Assembly: GCF_001553645.1 (NCBI RefSeq) | Contig: NZ_CP014231.1 | Location: 1,860,001-1,924,000 of the forward strand | DNA length: 64,000 nucleotides | Direction of reading: 5' to 3' | Source: Leptotrichia sp. oral taxon 847 | GTDB lineage: Bacteria; Fusobacteriota; Fusobacteriia; Fusobacteriales; Leptotrichiaceae | Part shown: positions 46,483 to 55,984 of the stretch, one piece after another | How positions within the stretch are numbered: the first letter of the stretch is position 1 | How the letters are laid out: each line of letters begins with the position of its first letter | Translations under genes and position numbers: made by a program | Notes under the pieces: model-generated | Database searches by the model: none | Told to the model about the DNA's origin: nothing | The model's input: the letters and a program-made list of their open reading frames with translations, nothing else

Positions 46483-46511
46483 TTGAAATGGCCTCTTTTT
46501 TTTGGTATAAT
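46483..46511 (+). promoter_or_regulatory. Promoter of the CorA-type gene
   Basis: TTGAAA at 46483-46488, 17 bases, then TATAAT at 46506-46511. The gene begins about 44 bases downstream. This promoter and the fhaC promoter are divergent, separated by about 140 bases. Confidence 0.75.
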
Positions 46512-46554
46512 TTAAGCATAAATAAAAATTTTAGAAAAAGTGAAGAGGGCAGTT

Positions 46555-47460
46555 ATGATAAAAAGAATAAATACCAAAAGTGGTAAAACAATTTCTTATG
46601 TATATAATTTGAAAGATGAAGATTATAGAATTGTGTCTGAAAGATTGGAGATGGATGAGGAAAAGATAAAAAATGTTATTGATGAAGAAATTTTCACGCC
46701 TAGAATTTCGAAATCGGATTGGGAAATTTACAAATTATATTATCCGACTGTGAAAAAGTCTACAAGAGATAAAGAGGCTACCTCTTACGAAATTAATCCG
46801 ATTGTGATTTGTTTGAAAGAAGATAAGATTGTTATTTTGGATGATGACTATTACGAAGATTTTTATGATTTTGTTGAAGAATATACTGAATTGAGAGATG
46901 ATATTCTTGAAGAAAATCGATTTTTTCTAAATATGCTTCATAAAATTTCGCAAAGTTTGTATAAATATGTGCGAATTTTGATTGGGGAACACGATAAGAT
47001 TGAAACAGTTTTAAGGGAGCAGCAAAGTAATGAGAAATTGATTTCGTTGTCGGAAGTGGAGCAAGGTTTTTATGTATATAATATTGCGATGAGAAATTTG
47101 GATTATGTCGTTGAAAATTTGAAAGAAGATGGGCAATTTCAACAATTTGAAGAATATATGACAAGAATTTTGCAAGAGATAAATTTTACGCTTGATTTGT
47201 CGTCTTCGTACTGTGAAATTTGTAAAACAACAAGAGAAACGTATTCGTCATATATTGGCAACAATATGAATATCACGATGAAAGTTTTAGCTGCAGCGAC
47301 AATATTAATCACAGTTCCAAATATGATTTTTGGATTTTATGGAATGAACGTGAAATTGCCACTTCAAGATACGGGATTTTTTGCACTGGGAATAATTTTT
47401 GTGATAATGATGATTTTGATGATAGTTTTGTGGAAATATTTGAAAGATAAAGTTTTGTAA
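46555..47460 (+). CDS. CorA-family metal ion transporter, 301 aa
   Basis: The ATG at 46555 follows GAAGAGGG. The protein ends in two membrane segments with the CorA signature between them: MKVLAAATILITVPNMIFG, then FYGMNVKLP, where GMN is the selectivity-filter motif. The N-terminal 230 residues are a helical cytoplasmic domain with many acidic residues (YYEDFYDFVEEYTELRDD). The usual substrates are magnesium, cobalt or nickel. Length is typical. It lies alone between the fhaC operon and the nuclease pair. Confidence 0.85.
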   Translation: MIKRINTKSGKTISYVYNLKDEDYRIVSERLEMDEEKIKNVIDEEIFTPRISKSDWEIYKLYYPTVKKSTRDKEATSYEINPIVICLKEDKIVILDDDYYEDFYDFVEEYTELRDDILEENRFFLNMLHKISQSLYKYVRILIGEHDKIETVLREQQSNEKLISLSEVEQGFYVYNIAMRNLDYVVENLKEDGQFQQFEEYMTRILQEINFTLDLSSSYCEICKTTRETYSSYIGNNMNITMKVLAAATILITVPNMIFGFYGMNVKLPLQDTGFFALGIIFVIMMILMIVLWKYLKDKVL

Positions 47461-47530
47461 AACTAAGTTTTTTTTATTTTAAAAATTACGATATAATTTT
47501 GGAAAAAAATTTTGATTGAAAGAGGGAAAA

Positions 47531-50518
47531 ATGGAAATAAAATATTTAGGCTTGGGAGCAGATTTAAAAGAATTTTTATTTTGTGAATTTGAAAAAAATG
47601 AAAACGTATTGTATGTATTTGAAAATGTTTCAACTTTTTATGAAATAAAAAAGGAGCTTTTACAAAATGTCGAATTTAATGAAAAAATTGGAATTTTTCA
47701 TAATTTTAAACTTATGAGCGCTTATGATTTTAATGAGAGTCTTTTTTTTACAGATAAAATTTTTATAAAGGAAGAAAAGCAAGTTATCTTTTTTTACAAT
47801 GCACTAAAAAACAATATTGATAAAAAAATGAAAGTTAAAAATTATTATGATATTATTGATGTGGCTTATAATTATTACAATCTGTTTGCGGAATTGCAAG
47901 AATACAAAATCAATGTGGAAAAAATTGAGGTGGAAAACTGGCAGCAGGAAATATTTGAAAATTTAAAGGAGATTGATCGAAGTATCAAGTTGCAAATTGA
48001 AAAAAAAGGGTTAATTTTACCATATATGGTTAGGAAAGTTGAAAATATTTCAAAAGAATTTGTGAAGAAAAATAAAAAAATTTATTTTGTGGGGAAAGTT
48101 AGTTTTACTCCATTTGAAAAGGAAATGATTGGTGAACTGGAAAAAAGAGGAGTGGAAGTAAAAAATATTTTGCAGCTTTCGGAAGAAGATTTTGACAAAA
48201 AAGAATTGAAAATAAAAAAAAGTTTTTCAATTTTAACAAAAGAAAAATTTGACAAAAAAAATATAAATATTGAAATTTGTGAGTATAGTTCTAAATTTAA
48301 TCAGCTGTTAGGTCTAATAAAAAAATTATCGGACAATAAAAAAAATCAATATCAAATCTATGATATGCAGGATATAAATAGTGAAACTAAAAAAGATTAT
48401 CAACTACTAAATCAAAATAAAATAGTTTATAATCTTGAAGAAACAATGAAAGAAACTAAAATTTATAAAGTTTTGGATGTACTCTATAAGATTTTAAATG
48501 AAGTAAAAGTAGGAAAAAATGAAAGCGGAAAAGAATATATTTTTAAAGTGAAAGAGCTCTATAACGGATTTAAATTAAAAGAGTTTTTAACAACATTTAA
48601 AATTGAAGATATTTATTCGTTATTTCAAAAATTTGTCAGAGAAGACTACAAATATTTGTCGCAACAAATGTTAAATAAATATTTGACAAATGAAAGTGAA
48701 AATTTGAAAGTCAAAGAGGAAATTTTTTCAGATTTTGAAAAAAAAGTTAAATATTTGAGAGAAGATTTTAAAAATGGGAAAAATGGAAAAGAAGAAAAAT
48801 ATTCAAAAATTTTCGATTCTGTAATTTCAAAAAATAGAAATATTGATGAAAAAAAGTTACAAGAATTGATTTTGTCAAAGAAAGAACAAATTGAATATGA
48901 AAGAAATAAATTTTTTGAATTGAGAAAAAATATAAATAAATTTTCTCAATTTTTAAAAGAATTGGAAGAAATTTTTGAAATAAAAGACTTGTCAGATTAT
49001 TCAAAAGTTTTGGAAGAAATATTTGATAGACAAAAAAAAGAAAGAAAAAATGTAAGAGATAAATATTTTGAGGCGCTTTCAGAAATTGCGGTTTTGGAAG
49101 AGTTTGAATTTGATAATCTTTGGGATAAATTTTTTGACAATGAAAATATTTCAGCGGGACTTCTAAAGATGTTTTTAAAATATTTAGACAAAAAAGCGAT
49201 TAGTTTGGATTTGGAAGAAATTGCAAGCCAAGAAGATGACAGTAAATATAAAATTAATGAATTTAAAACTTTGTCTGAAACAAATAAAAAAAATGTTGTA
49301 TTTTTGAATTTTCAGGACACTTTTCCAAAAGGCAAAGTCAATAATTATTTGTTTTCACAAATTCAAAGAAAAAAAATGGGACTACTCGTTCCTGAAGATG
49401 TAAAATTGATAGAAATTTTTAACTTTTTAAATTCAATTTTTGGAGCGAAAAATGTCTGTTTGTCGTATATAAAAAATTTAGATGAAAATATTGACTGCTC
49501 TGGAATTTTAGAAGAGATAAAAATGAAATATGATTTGGAAATAAATGATAAAAACGAAAAGATTTCTGAAGAAGAAGAGATGGAATTTATAAAAAATTAT
49601 TTTATAAAAAATCATGAAAATAAAAAAATTGGGAAGTTTATACAGTCAAAATTAATTAAGGATGTAGAGGAATTAAAAAATAAAAAAATAACTCTAGGCT
49701 ATTATGATTACAAACATCTGAAAGAATCAGAGTACGCTTATTACATTGATAAAAAATTGGGGAAAGTTGAAAAAGAAAAAATTGAAGAAGTTATAGATGC
49801 AAAATTTTTCGGAACAATAATTCACTCAATTTATGAAAATATTGTCAAAAAAAATAAAAAAATACTGGAAAAAGGGAATTTTGATATAAGTTACGAGGAA
49901 ATTGAAACAGAATTTAAAAAAGGGATACAGTTTTATAAATATAAAATTCCACAAGAATATTTGGAATTTTATAAAAATATTTCATTTGAAGATTTAAAAG
50001 CTGGAATAAAAAAATATTTTTTCAATTTATCAAGTAAAATTAGTGATAAAAGTATGATAAAAGTGAGCTCAGAAGAAAGAATAAAAGAAAAATTTGAAAA
50101 GGAAATTGATAGCGAAAAATTTGGAAATGCCTCTTTTAATATCTCAATTGATTTGCACATAACAGATGAAAATGAGGAAATTTTAGTGGATTATAAAACT
50201 GGAGATTTGAAGCAAAAAAAGATAGAAGATGCATTTACACAGCTAGATTTTTATTCGATAGTTCTAGGAGAAAAGGAATACAAAAAATTTGTCGTGGATG
50301 TCTGGGACGGTAAAATTATTTCTGATGGTAGAAAAGACAATAAAAAACTTACAAAAGATGAAGTTTTGGAAGTTTTAAAAAAATATTTTGAAGTTGAAAC
50401 TGGTAAGAAAGTAAATTTTTACAGATTGGGAGAAAAAAATAATAACCTTGAGAGTTCAAATCAGAAAAAATATGAATTGATATTGCGATGGGAGGATGAA
50501 GATGTCAAAACAAGATAG
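47531..50518 (+). CDS. AddB/RexB-like nuclease-helicase subunit, 995 aa
   Basis: The ATG at 47531 follows AAGAGGG. The protein lacks strong helicase motifs in its N-terminal half, as AddB/RexB do, and ends in a PD-(D/E)XK nuclease domain: IDAKFFGTIIHSIYENIV, then EEILVDYKTGDLKQKKIED and TQLDFYSIVL. There are no clustered cysteines in the last 200 residues, so the iron-sulfur cluster of Bacillus AddB seems absent, as in RexB. The stop overlaps the next gene, which encodes the helicase partner. Together they would process double-strand DNA ends for recombination repair. Confidence 0.75.
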   Translation: MEIKYLGLGADLKEFLFCEFEKNENVLYVFENVSTFYEIKKELLQNVEFNEKIGIFHNFKLMSAYDFNESLFFTDKIFIKEEKQVIFFYNALKNNIDKKMKVKNYYDIIDVAYNYYNLFAELQEYKINVEKIEVENWQQEIFENLKEIDRSIKLQIEKKGLILPYMVRKVENISKEFVKKNKKIYFVGKVSFTPFEKEMIGELEKRGVEVKNILQLSEEDFDKKELKIKKSFSILTKEKFDKKNINIEICEYSSKFNQLLGLIKKLSDNKKNQYQIYDMQDINSETKKDYQLLNQNKIVYNLEETMKETKIYKVLDVLYKILNEVKVGKNESGKEYIFKVKELYNGFKLKEFLTTFKIEDIYSLFQKFVREDYKYLSQQMLNKYLTNESENLKVKEEIFSDFEKKVKYLREDFKNGKNGKEEKYSKIFDSVISKNRNIDEKKLQELILSKKEQIEYERNKFFELRKNINKFSQFLKELEEIFEIKDLSDYSKVLEEIFDRQKKERKNVRDKYFEALSEIAVLEEFEFDNLWDKFFDNENISAGLLKMFLKYLDKKAISLDLEEIASQEDDSKYKINEFKTLSETNKKNVVFLNFQDTFPKGKVNNYLFSQIQRKKMGLLVPEDVKLIEIFNFLNSIFGAKNVCLSYIKNLDENIDCSGILEEIKMKYDLEINDKNEKISEEEEMEFIKNYFIKNHENKKIGKFIQSKLIKDVEELKNKKITLGYYDYKHLKESEYAYYIDKKLGKVEKEKIEEVIDAKFFGTIIHSIYENIVKKNKKILEKGNFDISYEEIETEFKKGIQFYKYKIPQEYLEFYKNISFEDLKAGIKKYFFNLSSKISDKSMIKVSSEERIKEKFEKEIDSEKFGNASFNISIDLHITDENEEILVDYKTGDLKQKKIEDAFTQLDFYSIVLGEKEYKKFVVDVWDGKIISDGRKDNKKLTKDEVLEVLKKYFEVETGKKVNFYRLGEKNNNLESSNQKKYELILRWEDEDVKTR

Positions 50519-53500
50519 TAATAAAGTAATACTAAAAGCCAGTGCTGGAACTGGAAAGACTTATAGGTTGTCGCTGGAATACATTTACAATTTACTAAAA
50601 GATATCAATTACAAAAATATAGTTGTTGTAACTTTTACAAAAAAGGCAACTGCAGAAATAAAAGAGCGGATTTTTGATTTTTTGTACCAAGTGGCGTTTG
50701 AAAAAGGGAATGTTTTTGAATTAAAAAAAAATCTGAAAGAAATTTACAGTTTGAATGAGTGTGATTTTGATAAAACAAAGTTACAAAACATTTATTTTGA
50801 AATGTTAAAAAATAAAGAAGACATAAGAATTTACACAATTGACAGTTTTACAAACAGAATTTTTAAACAAGCAATTGCTCCTTATTTTGAAATTTCTAGT
50901 TTTGAAACTCTTGACAGTGAGAGCGATGATTTTTATGAAAAAATTTTTAAAAAAATAATGGACAATAAAAATTATTACGAAAAATTTGAATTTTTGATTG
51001 AAGAAATTGGTGAAAAAAAAGAAATTAAAAATTATGTAAAAGTTATCGAAGAATTGGTGAAACTTCAAAAAAAATATGTGATTGCAAAAAATTTTGAGTT
51101 TAAGAAAGAAAAAAAAGACTTAGAAATTTATGATTTTTTGACGCCACTTCAAGAGATTTATTCAGAAGTAAAAAACTTTTCTGAAAAAAAAGGAAAAGAG
51201 CTTTCTGAATGCTTTAACAGCGGTTTTTATGAAATTTTTGAGCAATTGAAAAAAGAAAGTGAAAATTCTGATGAGAAAAAAATAGAAATTGTAATTAAAA
51301 ATTTGGAAGTTTTTTCAATTTCTGAAGAAAAAAATTATTACAGTGGAAAATTTATTCGCGGAAAAACAAGTGAACATTTGAAAGAATTGCAAAATGAATT
51401 TTTAGATAAATTGTCAAAATATGTTTTGAAAAATAAAGTATATCCATTTCACAATAAGTTAAAGGAATTTTGTGAATTTTTATATGATTTGGTCAGAAGA
51501 GAAAAAATTTCTTCAAAAAAATTTACACATGATGATATTTCAATATACACATATGAATTTATTTTTGACAAAAATTTAAAATTTATTGAAAATAGTAAAT
51601 TTAGTCAGGATTTTTTTGAGATAATCGGCGGAAATATTGATACAATAATGGTTGATGAATTTCAAGATACGAGTATTTTGCAATGGAAAATTTTAAAACT
51701 CATAATGGACTGCGCTAAAAACATCATTTGTGTAGGTGATGAAAAGCAAAGTATTTATGGTTGGCGTGACGGAGAAAAAGAACTTTTTGAAAATCTTGAT
51801 GAAATAGTAAAAAATTCAAGAGTGGAAACATTAAAAAAATCCTACAGAAGTTACAAAGAAGTAATTGAAAATGTGAATAAAATTTATTTTAATTATGACG
51901 AAAACAGTAATTGGAACTATGAAAAAGTGAGTTATAAAGATGATGATAAAGAATATCAAAAAGGATATTTTAAATTTGAAATAAATGAATTAGAAAATAA
52001 GAAGTCGCAAAGTGAAACAAGAGTTTTTAGAAAAATTATTGAAATGATTGAAAATAAAGAAATTAAAAATCTTGGAAAAAGTTGTATAATCGCTGGAAAA
52101 AATGTATATTTGACTGAAATTGCAAATGAATTAAATGAAAATAACATTCCGTATACCTTGAAAAGCAACAAATCACTTTTGGAACACAGTGCAATTAATC
52201 CAATTTATAGACTTATAAAATATTTTTTATATAATAATTTTCAGTATTTATTGGAATTTTTCCGTTCGGATTTGATTGGGGGCTTGAATAGTCACGTAAA
52301 ATATATTTTGGAAAATAAAAATATTATTGAAAATTTTATGAAAGTTTCAAAAGAAAAAAATTTTGTTTTATTTTTAGAAAATTTTGATTTTAAAAACGAA
52401 AATGAGAAAGAAAGATTGATAGAATATAAAAAAATAAATAAAATTGAAAGAAATGGATGGATTTTTTCGGATATTTTGAATAAAATAAAAAAACTAAAGA
52501 ATTTATCTCAAAAATTAAATTCAAAAACAGAAAAAGAAAATTTTTCGCTGGAAGTAATAAGAGAATTTGAAATAACAAATTTTTATTCGACAAATAGTGA
52601 CATAAAAAATATTTTTGAGTTTTTTAACATTTTAAAAAGTTACACCAATTTATTTGATTTTATAAACTATATTGAAGAAAAAAAAGAAGACATAAAACAG
52701 TTTGGAAGTGAAGATAAAAATGCTATAAACCTTATGACCGTGCATAAGTCAAAAGGACTGGAATTTGATACGATTTTTTACTATAAATGTAAAAGAACAA
52801 GTAAGAGTTCAAGAAATGAAACGTCAAAAATAAAGACATTTATTCAGTTTGACAAAAACTTTAAAAAAGTTACAGAATTTTTAGTAACTTTAAAAAAATA
52901 TGAAAAATTAATTTTAAGACATGAAAAATACAGTAAAATTAGAAAATTAGAAGAGGAAAAAGAAAAAATCGAAGGAATTAATCGAGATTATGTAGCACTT
53001 ACAAGAGCCAAAAAAAATCTGATTTTGTTATTTGATGTAAAAAAATCAAAAGAAGGTTATTGTGATGAATTAACTAAAAAATTAATCGAAAAATATTCAA
53101 GGGAAGATTATTTATGTGGAAATATTTATGAAGAGATTGGAGAAAAAAAAGAAAAGAAAGACAAAAAAGTGTTAGAAATAAAAAAAATACTCCCATATTT
53201 TTCAGATAATATCGTAAAAGAAAATAAAAATGATAGTAAAATCAATTTAGAAAAAGAGTTTAAACGAAAAAAAGGACTTGCTATGCACTACTATTTTGAA
53301 CATATTTTGACAGATGTGGAAATTGAAAAAAAAATCGCAACTTCAGCTATTTTCAGTCGTTATGGGAATATGATTGGGAAAAATAATATTTTTAAAATGA
53401 TAGAGAGAATGAATAATTTTATTCAAAAAAATCTTGAAATTTATGATCCAAAATACACAGTTTACAACGAATTTGAAATTTTTGACGATGAAAAAATGAT

Positions 53501-53687
53501 AAAAAAAATAATTGACAGAATTAATATTGATGAAAAGAATAAAAAAATTTATATTTTTGACTACAAAACAGGTTACGAGCCTGAAAAAAATGAGAAATAT
53601 AAAGAACAGATAGAAGATTATAAAAAAATTTTAGCAAGAAAAGTTGGAAAAAGTTATGAAATTGAAGCAAGAATATTGGAAGTTTAA
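50502..53687 (+). CDS. addA: AddA/RexA-like UvrD-family helicase-nuclease, 1061 aa
   Basis: The ATG at 50502 is six bases after GGAGG and overlaps the end of the AddB-like gene by 17 bases. Superfamily 1 helicase motifs occur in order: LKASAGTGKTYRLSLEY, VVTFTKKATAEIKERI, VDEFQDTSILQWKIL, GDEKQSIYGWRDGEKE, LMTVHKSKGLEFDTIFY and VALTRAKKNLILLFD. A C-terminal PD-(D/E)XK nuclease follows (GLAMHYYFEHIL, IDRINIDEKNKKIYIFDYKT). This arrangement is specific to AddA-type helicase-nucleases, which unwind and degrade DNA ends. Length is slightly below the Bacillus protein. Confidence 0.85.
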   Translation: MSKQDSNKVILKASAGTGKTYRLSLEYIYNLLKDINYKNIVVVTFTKKATAEIKERIFDFLYQVAFEKGNVFELKKNLKEIYSLNECDFDKTKLQNIYFEMLKNKEDIRIYTIDSFTNRIFKQAIAPYFEISSFETLDSESDDFYEKIFKKIMDNKNYYEKFEFLIEEIGEKKEIKNYVKVIEELVKLQKKYVIAKNFEFKKEKKDLEIYDFLTPLQEIYSEVKNFSEKKGKELSECFNSGFYEIFEQLKKESENSDEKKIEIVIKNLEVFSISEEKNYYSGKFIRGKTSEHLKELQNEFLDKLSKYVLKNKVYPFHNKLKEFCEFLYDLVRREKISSKKFTHDDISIYTYEFIFDKNLKFIENSKFSQDFFEIIGGNIDTIMVDEFQDTSILQWKILKLIMDCAKNIICVGDEKQSIYGWRDGEKELFENLDEIVKNSRVETLKKSYRSYKEVIENVNKIYFNYDENSNWNYEKVSYKDDDKEYQKGYFKFEINELENKKSQSETRVFRKIIEMIENKEIKNLGKSCIIAGKNVYLTEIANELNENNIPYTLKSNKSLLEHSAINPIYRLIKYFLYNNFQYLLEFFRSDLIGGLNSHVKYILENKNIIENFMKVSKEKNFVLFLENFDFKNENEKERLIEYKKINKIERNGWIFSDILNKIKKLKNLSQKLNSKTEKENFSLEVIREFEITNFYSTNSDIKNIFEFFNILKSYTNLFDFINYIEEKKEDIKQFGSEDKNAINLMTVHKSKGLEFDTIFYYKCKRTSKSSRNETSKIKTFIQFDKNFKKVTEFLVTLKKYEKLILRHEKYSKIRKLEEEKEKIEGINRDYVALTRAKKNLILLFDVKKSKEGYCDELTKKLIEKYSREDYLCGNIYEEIGEKKEKKDKKVLEIKKILPYFSDNIVKENKNDSKINLEKEFKRKKGLAMHYYFEHILTDVEIEKKIATSAIFSRYGNMIGKNNIFKMIERMNNFIQKNLEIYDPKYTVYNEFEIFDDEKMIKKIIDRINIDEKNKKIYIFDYKTGYEPEKNEKYKEQIEDYKKILARKVGKSYEIEARILEV

Positions 53688-53737
53688 TTTTTACTACTTC
53701 GCCCAATAAAATTGAATGAGTAAAATATTTAGAGGTA

Positions 53738-53764
53738 GGTGTGTAAAAATTTTTGTGTAAAGTC
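53738..53764 (+). mobile_element. Solitary IS256-type terminal repeat
   Basis: These 27 bases repeat the right end of the IS256 remnant (27,916-27,939, reversed) over about 24 contiguous bases, containing GTGTGTAAAAATTTTTGTGT. No transposase sequence is found beside it, so it is a scar of a lost element or a solo end. Confidence 0.75.
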
Positions 53765-53848
53765 AAAATTGATTTTACATTCCTAAAATTACAACTAAAA
53801 TAAAATAAACACGGTAAGATAATTATACACTAGAAAAATAAAAAAATC

Positions 53849-53877
53849 TTGACATAAAGTCAAAATTAAAGTACAAT
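53849..53877 (+). promoter_or_regulatory. Promoter upstream of rsmH
   Basis: TTGACA (53849-53854), 17 bases, TACAAT (53872-53877). The start of rsmH is about 180 bases downstream, so a nearer promoter is also possible (TATAAT at 53983). Confidence 0.55.
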
Positions 53878-54054
53878 TAGGTGAAATTGCTTATTTTAAT
53901 TTTGAATTTTGACTATATTTTAAAAACAAAAATTAATGTATTTATTTGTTGATTCAAACGAAAATATAATAAATTTGTAGTATAATACAATAATTGTAAT
54001 AGTTAGTAATTTAAATTGGTTTTAAAATTATAAAACTAAAAGAAAGGAGATTTT

Positions 54055-54990
54055 ATGGAATACCATAAACCAGTGTTATATGATGAAGTCATCGAAAATA
54101 TTATTACAGATAAAGATGCAATTTATGTTGATTGTACACTTGGTGGCGGTGGTCATACGCAAGGTATTCTTAAAAATTCTTCGAAAAATTCAAAGGTTAT
54201 TGCAATAGATCAAGATATTGAAGCAATTGAATTTGCAAAAAAGAGACTTGAAAATTATAATAATTTTACAGTATTTCAAGATAATTTTAAAAATATAGAT
54301 ACAGTTGTTTATTTGGCGGGATTTGAAAAAGTTGACAGAATACTTATGGATATTGGAGTTTCTTCTAATCAGCTGGATAACGCAAAAAGGGGTTTTTCTT
54401 ACAGATTTTGCGCAAAATTGGATATGAGAATGGATAAATCGCTAAAATTGAGTGCTTATGATGTTGTAAATACTTTTTCTGAAAAAGAAATTGCAGATAT
54501 AATTTATAAATATGGGGAAGAGCCAAAATCCAGAAAAATTGCTAAAAATATAGTGGAATATCGTAAAGATAAAAAAATAGAAACTACAACAGAATTGGCT
54601 GACATTGTGATAAGATCGATAGGAAAAAGTATGAAAAGACATCCAGCAAAAAGGACTTTTCAAGCAATAAGAATTTTTGTAAATAAAGAACTGGAAGTCT
54701 TGACACAAACATTGGATAAAGCGGTTAAGTTATTAAATGACAAAGGGAAACTTCTGGTAATTACATTTCATTCGCTGGAAGATAGGATAGTAAAAGAAAA
54801 GTTTAGGGAATATGAAAATCCTTGTACTTGTCCAAAAGATATACCAATATGTGTGTGTGGGAAAAAAAGTTTGGGAAAAGTGATTACAAAAAAACCTATT
54901 GTGGCAAACGATAAAGAATTGACTGAAAATAAAAGAGCGCATTCAGCTAAATTAAGAATTTTTGAAAGGAGAGAAAATAGGAATGAATGA
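54055..54990 (+). CDS. rsmH: 16S rRNA (cytosine-1402-N4)-methyltransferase, 311 aa
   Basis: The MraW/RsmH family sequence is intact: HKPVLYDEVIENI at the start, the SAM-binding VDCTLGGGGHTQGIL, then DRILMDIGVSSNQLDNAKRG and FSYRFCAKLDMRMD. RHPAKRTFQAIRIFVNKEL and ITFHSLEDRIVKEKF complete it, with the C-terminal cysteine pair in CTCPKDIPICVCG and KRAHSAKLRIFER. It modifies the decoding region of 16S rRNA. It is the first gene of the mra/ftsL cluster, and the FtsL-like gene overlaps its end. No mraZ gene is seen just upstream. Confidence 0.95.
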   Translation: MEYHKPVLYDEVIENIITDKDAIYVDCTLGGGGHTQGILKNSSKNSKVIAIDQDIEAIEFAKKRLENYNNFTVFQDNFKNIDTVVYLAGFEKVDRILMDIGVSSNQLDNAKRGFSYRFCAKLDMRMDKSLKLSAYDVVNTFSEKEIADIIYKYGEEPKSRKIAKNIVEYRKDKKIETTTELADIVIRSIGKSMKRHPAKRTFQAIRIFVNKELEVLTQTLDKAVKLLNDKGKLLVITFHSLEDRIVKEKFREYENPCTCPKDIPICVCGKKSLGKVITKKPIVANDKELTENKRAHSAKLRIFERRENRNE

Positions 54991-55414
54991 TATTTCTAAA
55001 GAAAAAAAAATGCAAGTATTGGAAGTTCCAAAAATAACTAATACAGCTAGACAAGTTGCAAATCAAAGAAAAGAGCAAGAGATTATAATTCCTAAGAAAA
55101 TGAATAAAAGACTTTCAAAAACTGCAGGACTTGATAAAGCAGTGATAAGAAAATTTATTGTTTATATTGGAATTGCAGTAATAGTAGCTTTAATAAAAAT
55201 TGTAGCAATATATAATGTCAATTCTTTAGATGTTCAATTAAAAAATAAAAATAGAGAACTAAAAGATTTAAAAAAAGAAGTTTCTAGTTTAGAAAACAAA
55301 TTTTATGACGGAATTGATAGAAGAAGAATGGAAAAGAAGGCGTATGAAGATGGCTTTGTTCCCAATGATCCAATAAAATATATCACAATAGAAAATAAAA
55401 ATAAGGCAAAATAA
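54983..55414 (+). CDS. FtsL-like cell division protein, 143 aa
   Basis: A short N-terminal basic region (PKKMNKRLSKTAG) is followed by one membrane segment (KFIVYIGIAVIVALIKIVAI), then a coiled-coil (LKNKNRELKDLKKEVSSLEN) and a short C-terminal segment. This is the bitopic topology of FtsL, and the position directly after rsmH is where ftsL lies in many bacteria. The protein would link division proteins in the septum. The ATG at 54983 overlaps rsmH by eight bases; an in-frame TTG at 54962 is possible. Sequence similarity is low for this family, so confidence comes mainly from synteny and topology. Confidence 0.65.
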   Translation: MNDISKEKKMQVLEVPKITNTARQVANQRKEQEIIIPKKMNKRLSKTAGLDKAVIRKFIVYIGIAVIVALIKIVAIYNVNSLDVQLKNKNRELKDLKKEVSSLENKFYDGIDRRRMEKKAYEDGFVPNDPIKYITIENKNKAK

Positions 55415-55426
55415 AAAATAAATAGA

Positions 55427-55472
55427 AAAGATGTACATTTAATTTTAAATAAAAAAGTGTATGTCTTTTTTT
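55427..55472 (+). terminator. Terminator after the FtsL-like gene
   Basis: AAAAGATGTACA (55427-55438) pairs with the complement in GTGTATGTCTTTT (55457-55469), allowing two G-U pairs, followed by further T. Confidence 0.6.
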
Positions 55473-55513
55473 TAAAAATATAATTTTTCCCTGAAAAAAT
55501 TGATTATTCGGAC

Positions 55514-55542
55514 TTGAATAACTAAAAAATTTATGATAAAAT
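55514..55542 (+). promoter_or_regulatory. Promoter of the lipoprotein-rny operon
   Basis: TTGAAT (55514-55519), 17 bases and TAAAAT (55537-55542). The lipoprotein ATG is 29 bases further. Confidence 0.65.
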
Positions 55543-55570
55543 TAATAAGCGAAGTTTTGGAGGTAGAACT

Positions 55571-55972
55571 ATGAAAAAGTATTTATGTCTAATAATTTTG
55601 TTAATTTTTGCGAGTTGTACATCTTTAAATGCCTATAACAAAAATATTTCTCAAATTGAAATTAATAAAATTAACAGTGAAATAACAGATGTTATAACAA
55701 ATTTAAAAGAAGCTGCAAACTCAAATAGATATGATGAAATAAAAGAGATTTTTTTACCTACATTTAAAAATAATATTATTGTAAAAAAATTGCAAGAATA
55801 TGACCTTTCAAGTTTAACATTTATTTTTTCTGAACCAAAAGTGAAATCTAATAATAAAGCAATCAGTGTTATGGCTATAAACTATAACACGGCAAGTAAT
55901 TATTTTAATATAACATGGAAAAAAATGGATGACGGGAGTTGGAAGATTTCAAATGTAGCTGAAAAAAAATAA
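55571..55972 (+). CDS. Small lipoprotein, 133 aa
   Basis: Residues 1-16 (MKKYLCLIILLIFASC) form a signal peptide with a good lipobox, L-I-F-A-S-C. The mature part is short, with a helical section (SEITDVITNLKEAANSNRYD) and a beta strand region ending in FNITWKKMDDGSWKISNVAE. This layout resembles NTF2-like lipoproteins, though this cannot be confirmed by eye. RBS is TTTGGAGGTAG. It precedes rny by 12 bases and shares its promoter. Confidence 0.6.
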   Translation: MKKYLCLIILLIFASCTSLNAYNKNISQIEINKINSEITDVITNLKEAANSNRYDEIKEIFLPTFKNNIIVKKLQEYDLSSLTFIFSEPKVKSNNKAISVMAINYNTASNYFNITWKKMDDGSWKISNVAEKK

Positions 55973-55984
55973 GAAGGGAGAAAA

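Larger units (their letters stand above)
53688..54054. other. Intergenic region with a solitary IS256 end and a promoter
   Basis: There is no coding frame in 367 bases. It contains an IS256-type terminus (53738-53764) and a promoter at 53849-53877, with further TATAAT-like elements near 53967 and 53983. A 12-base direct repeat (AAAGTCAAAATT) occurs just after the terminus and again around the promoter. Confidence 0.6.
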
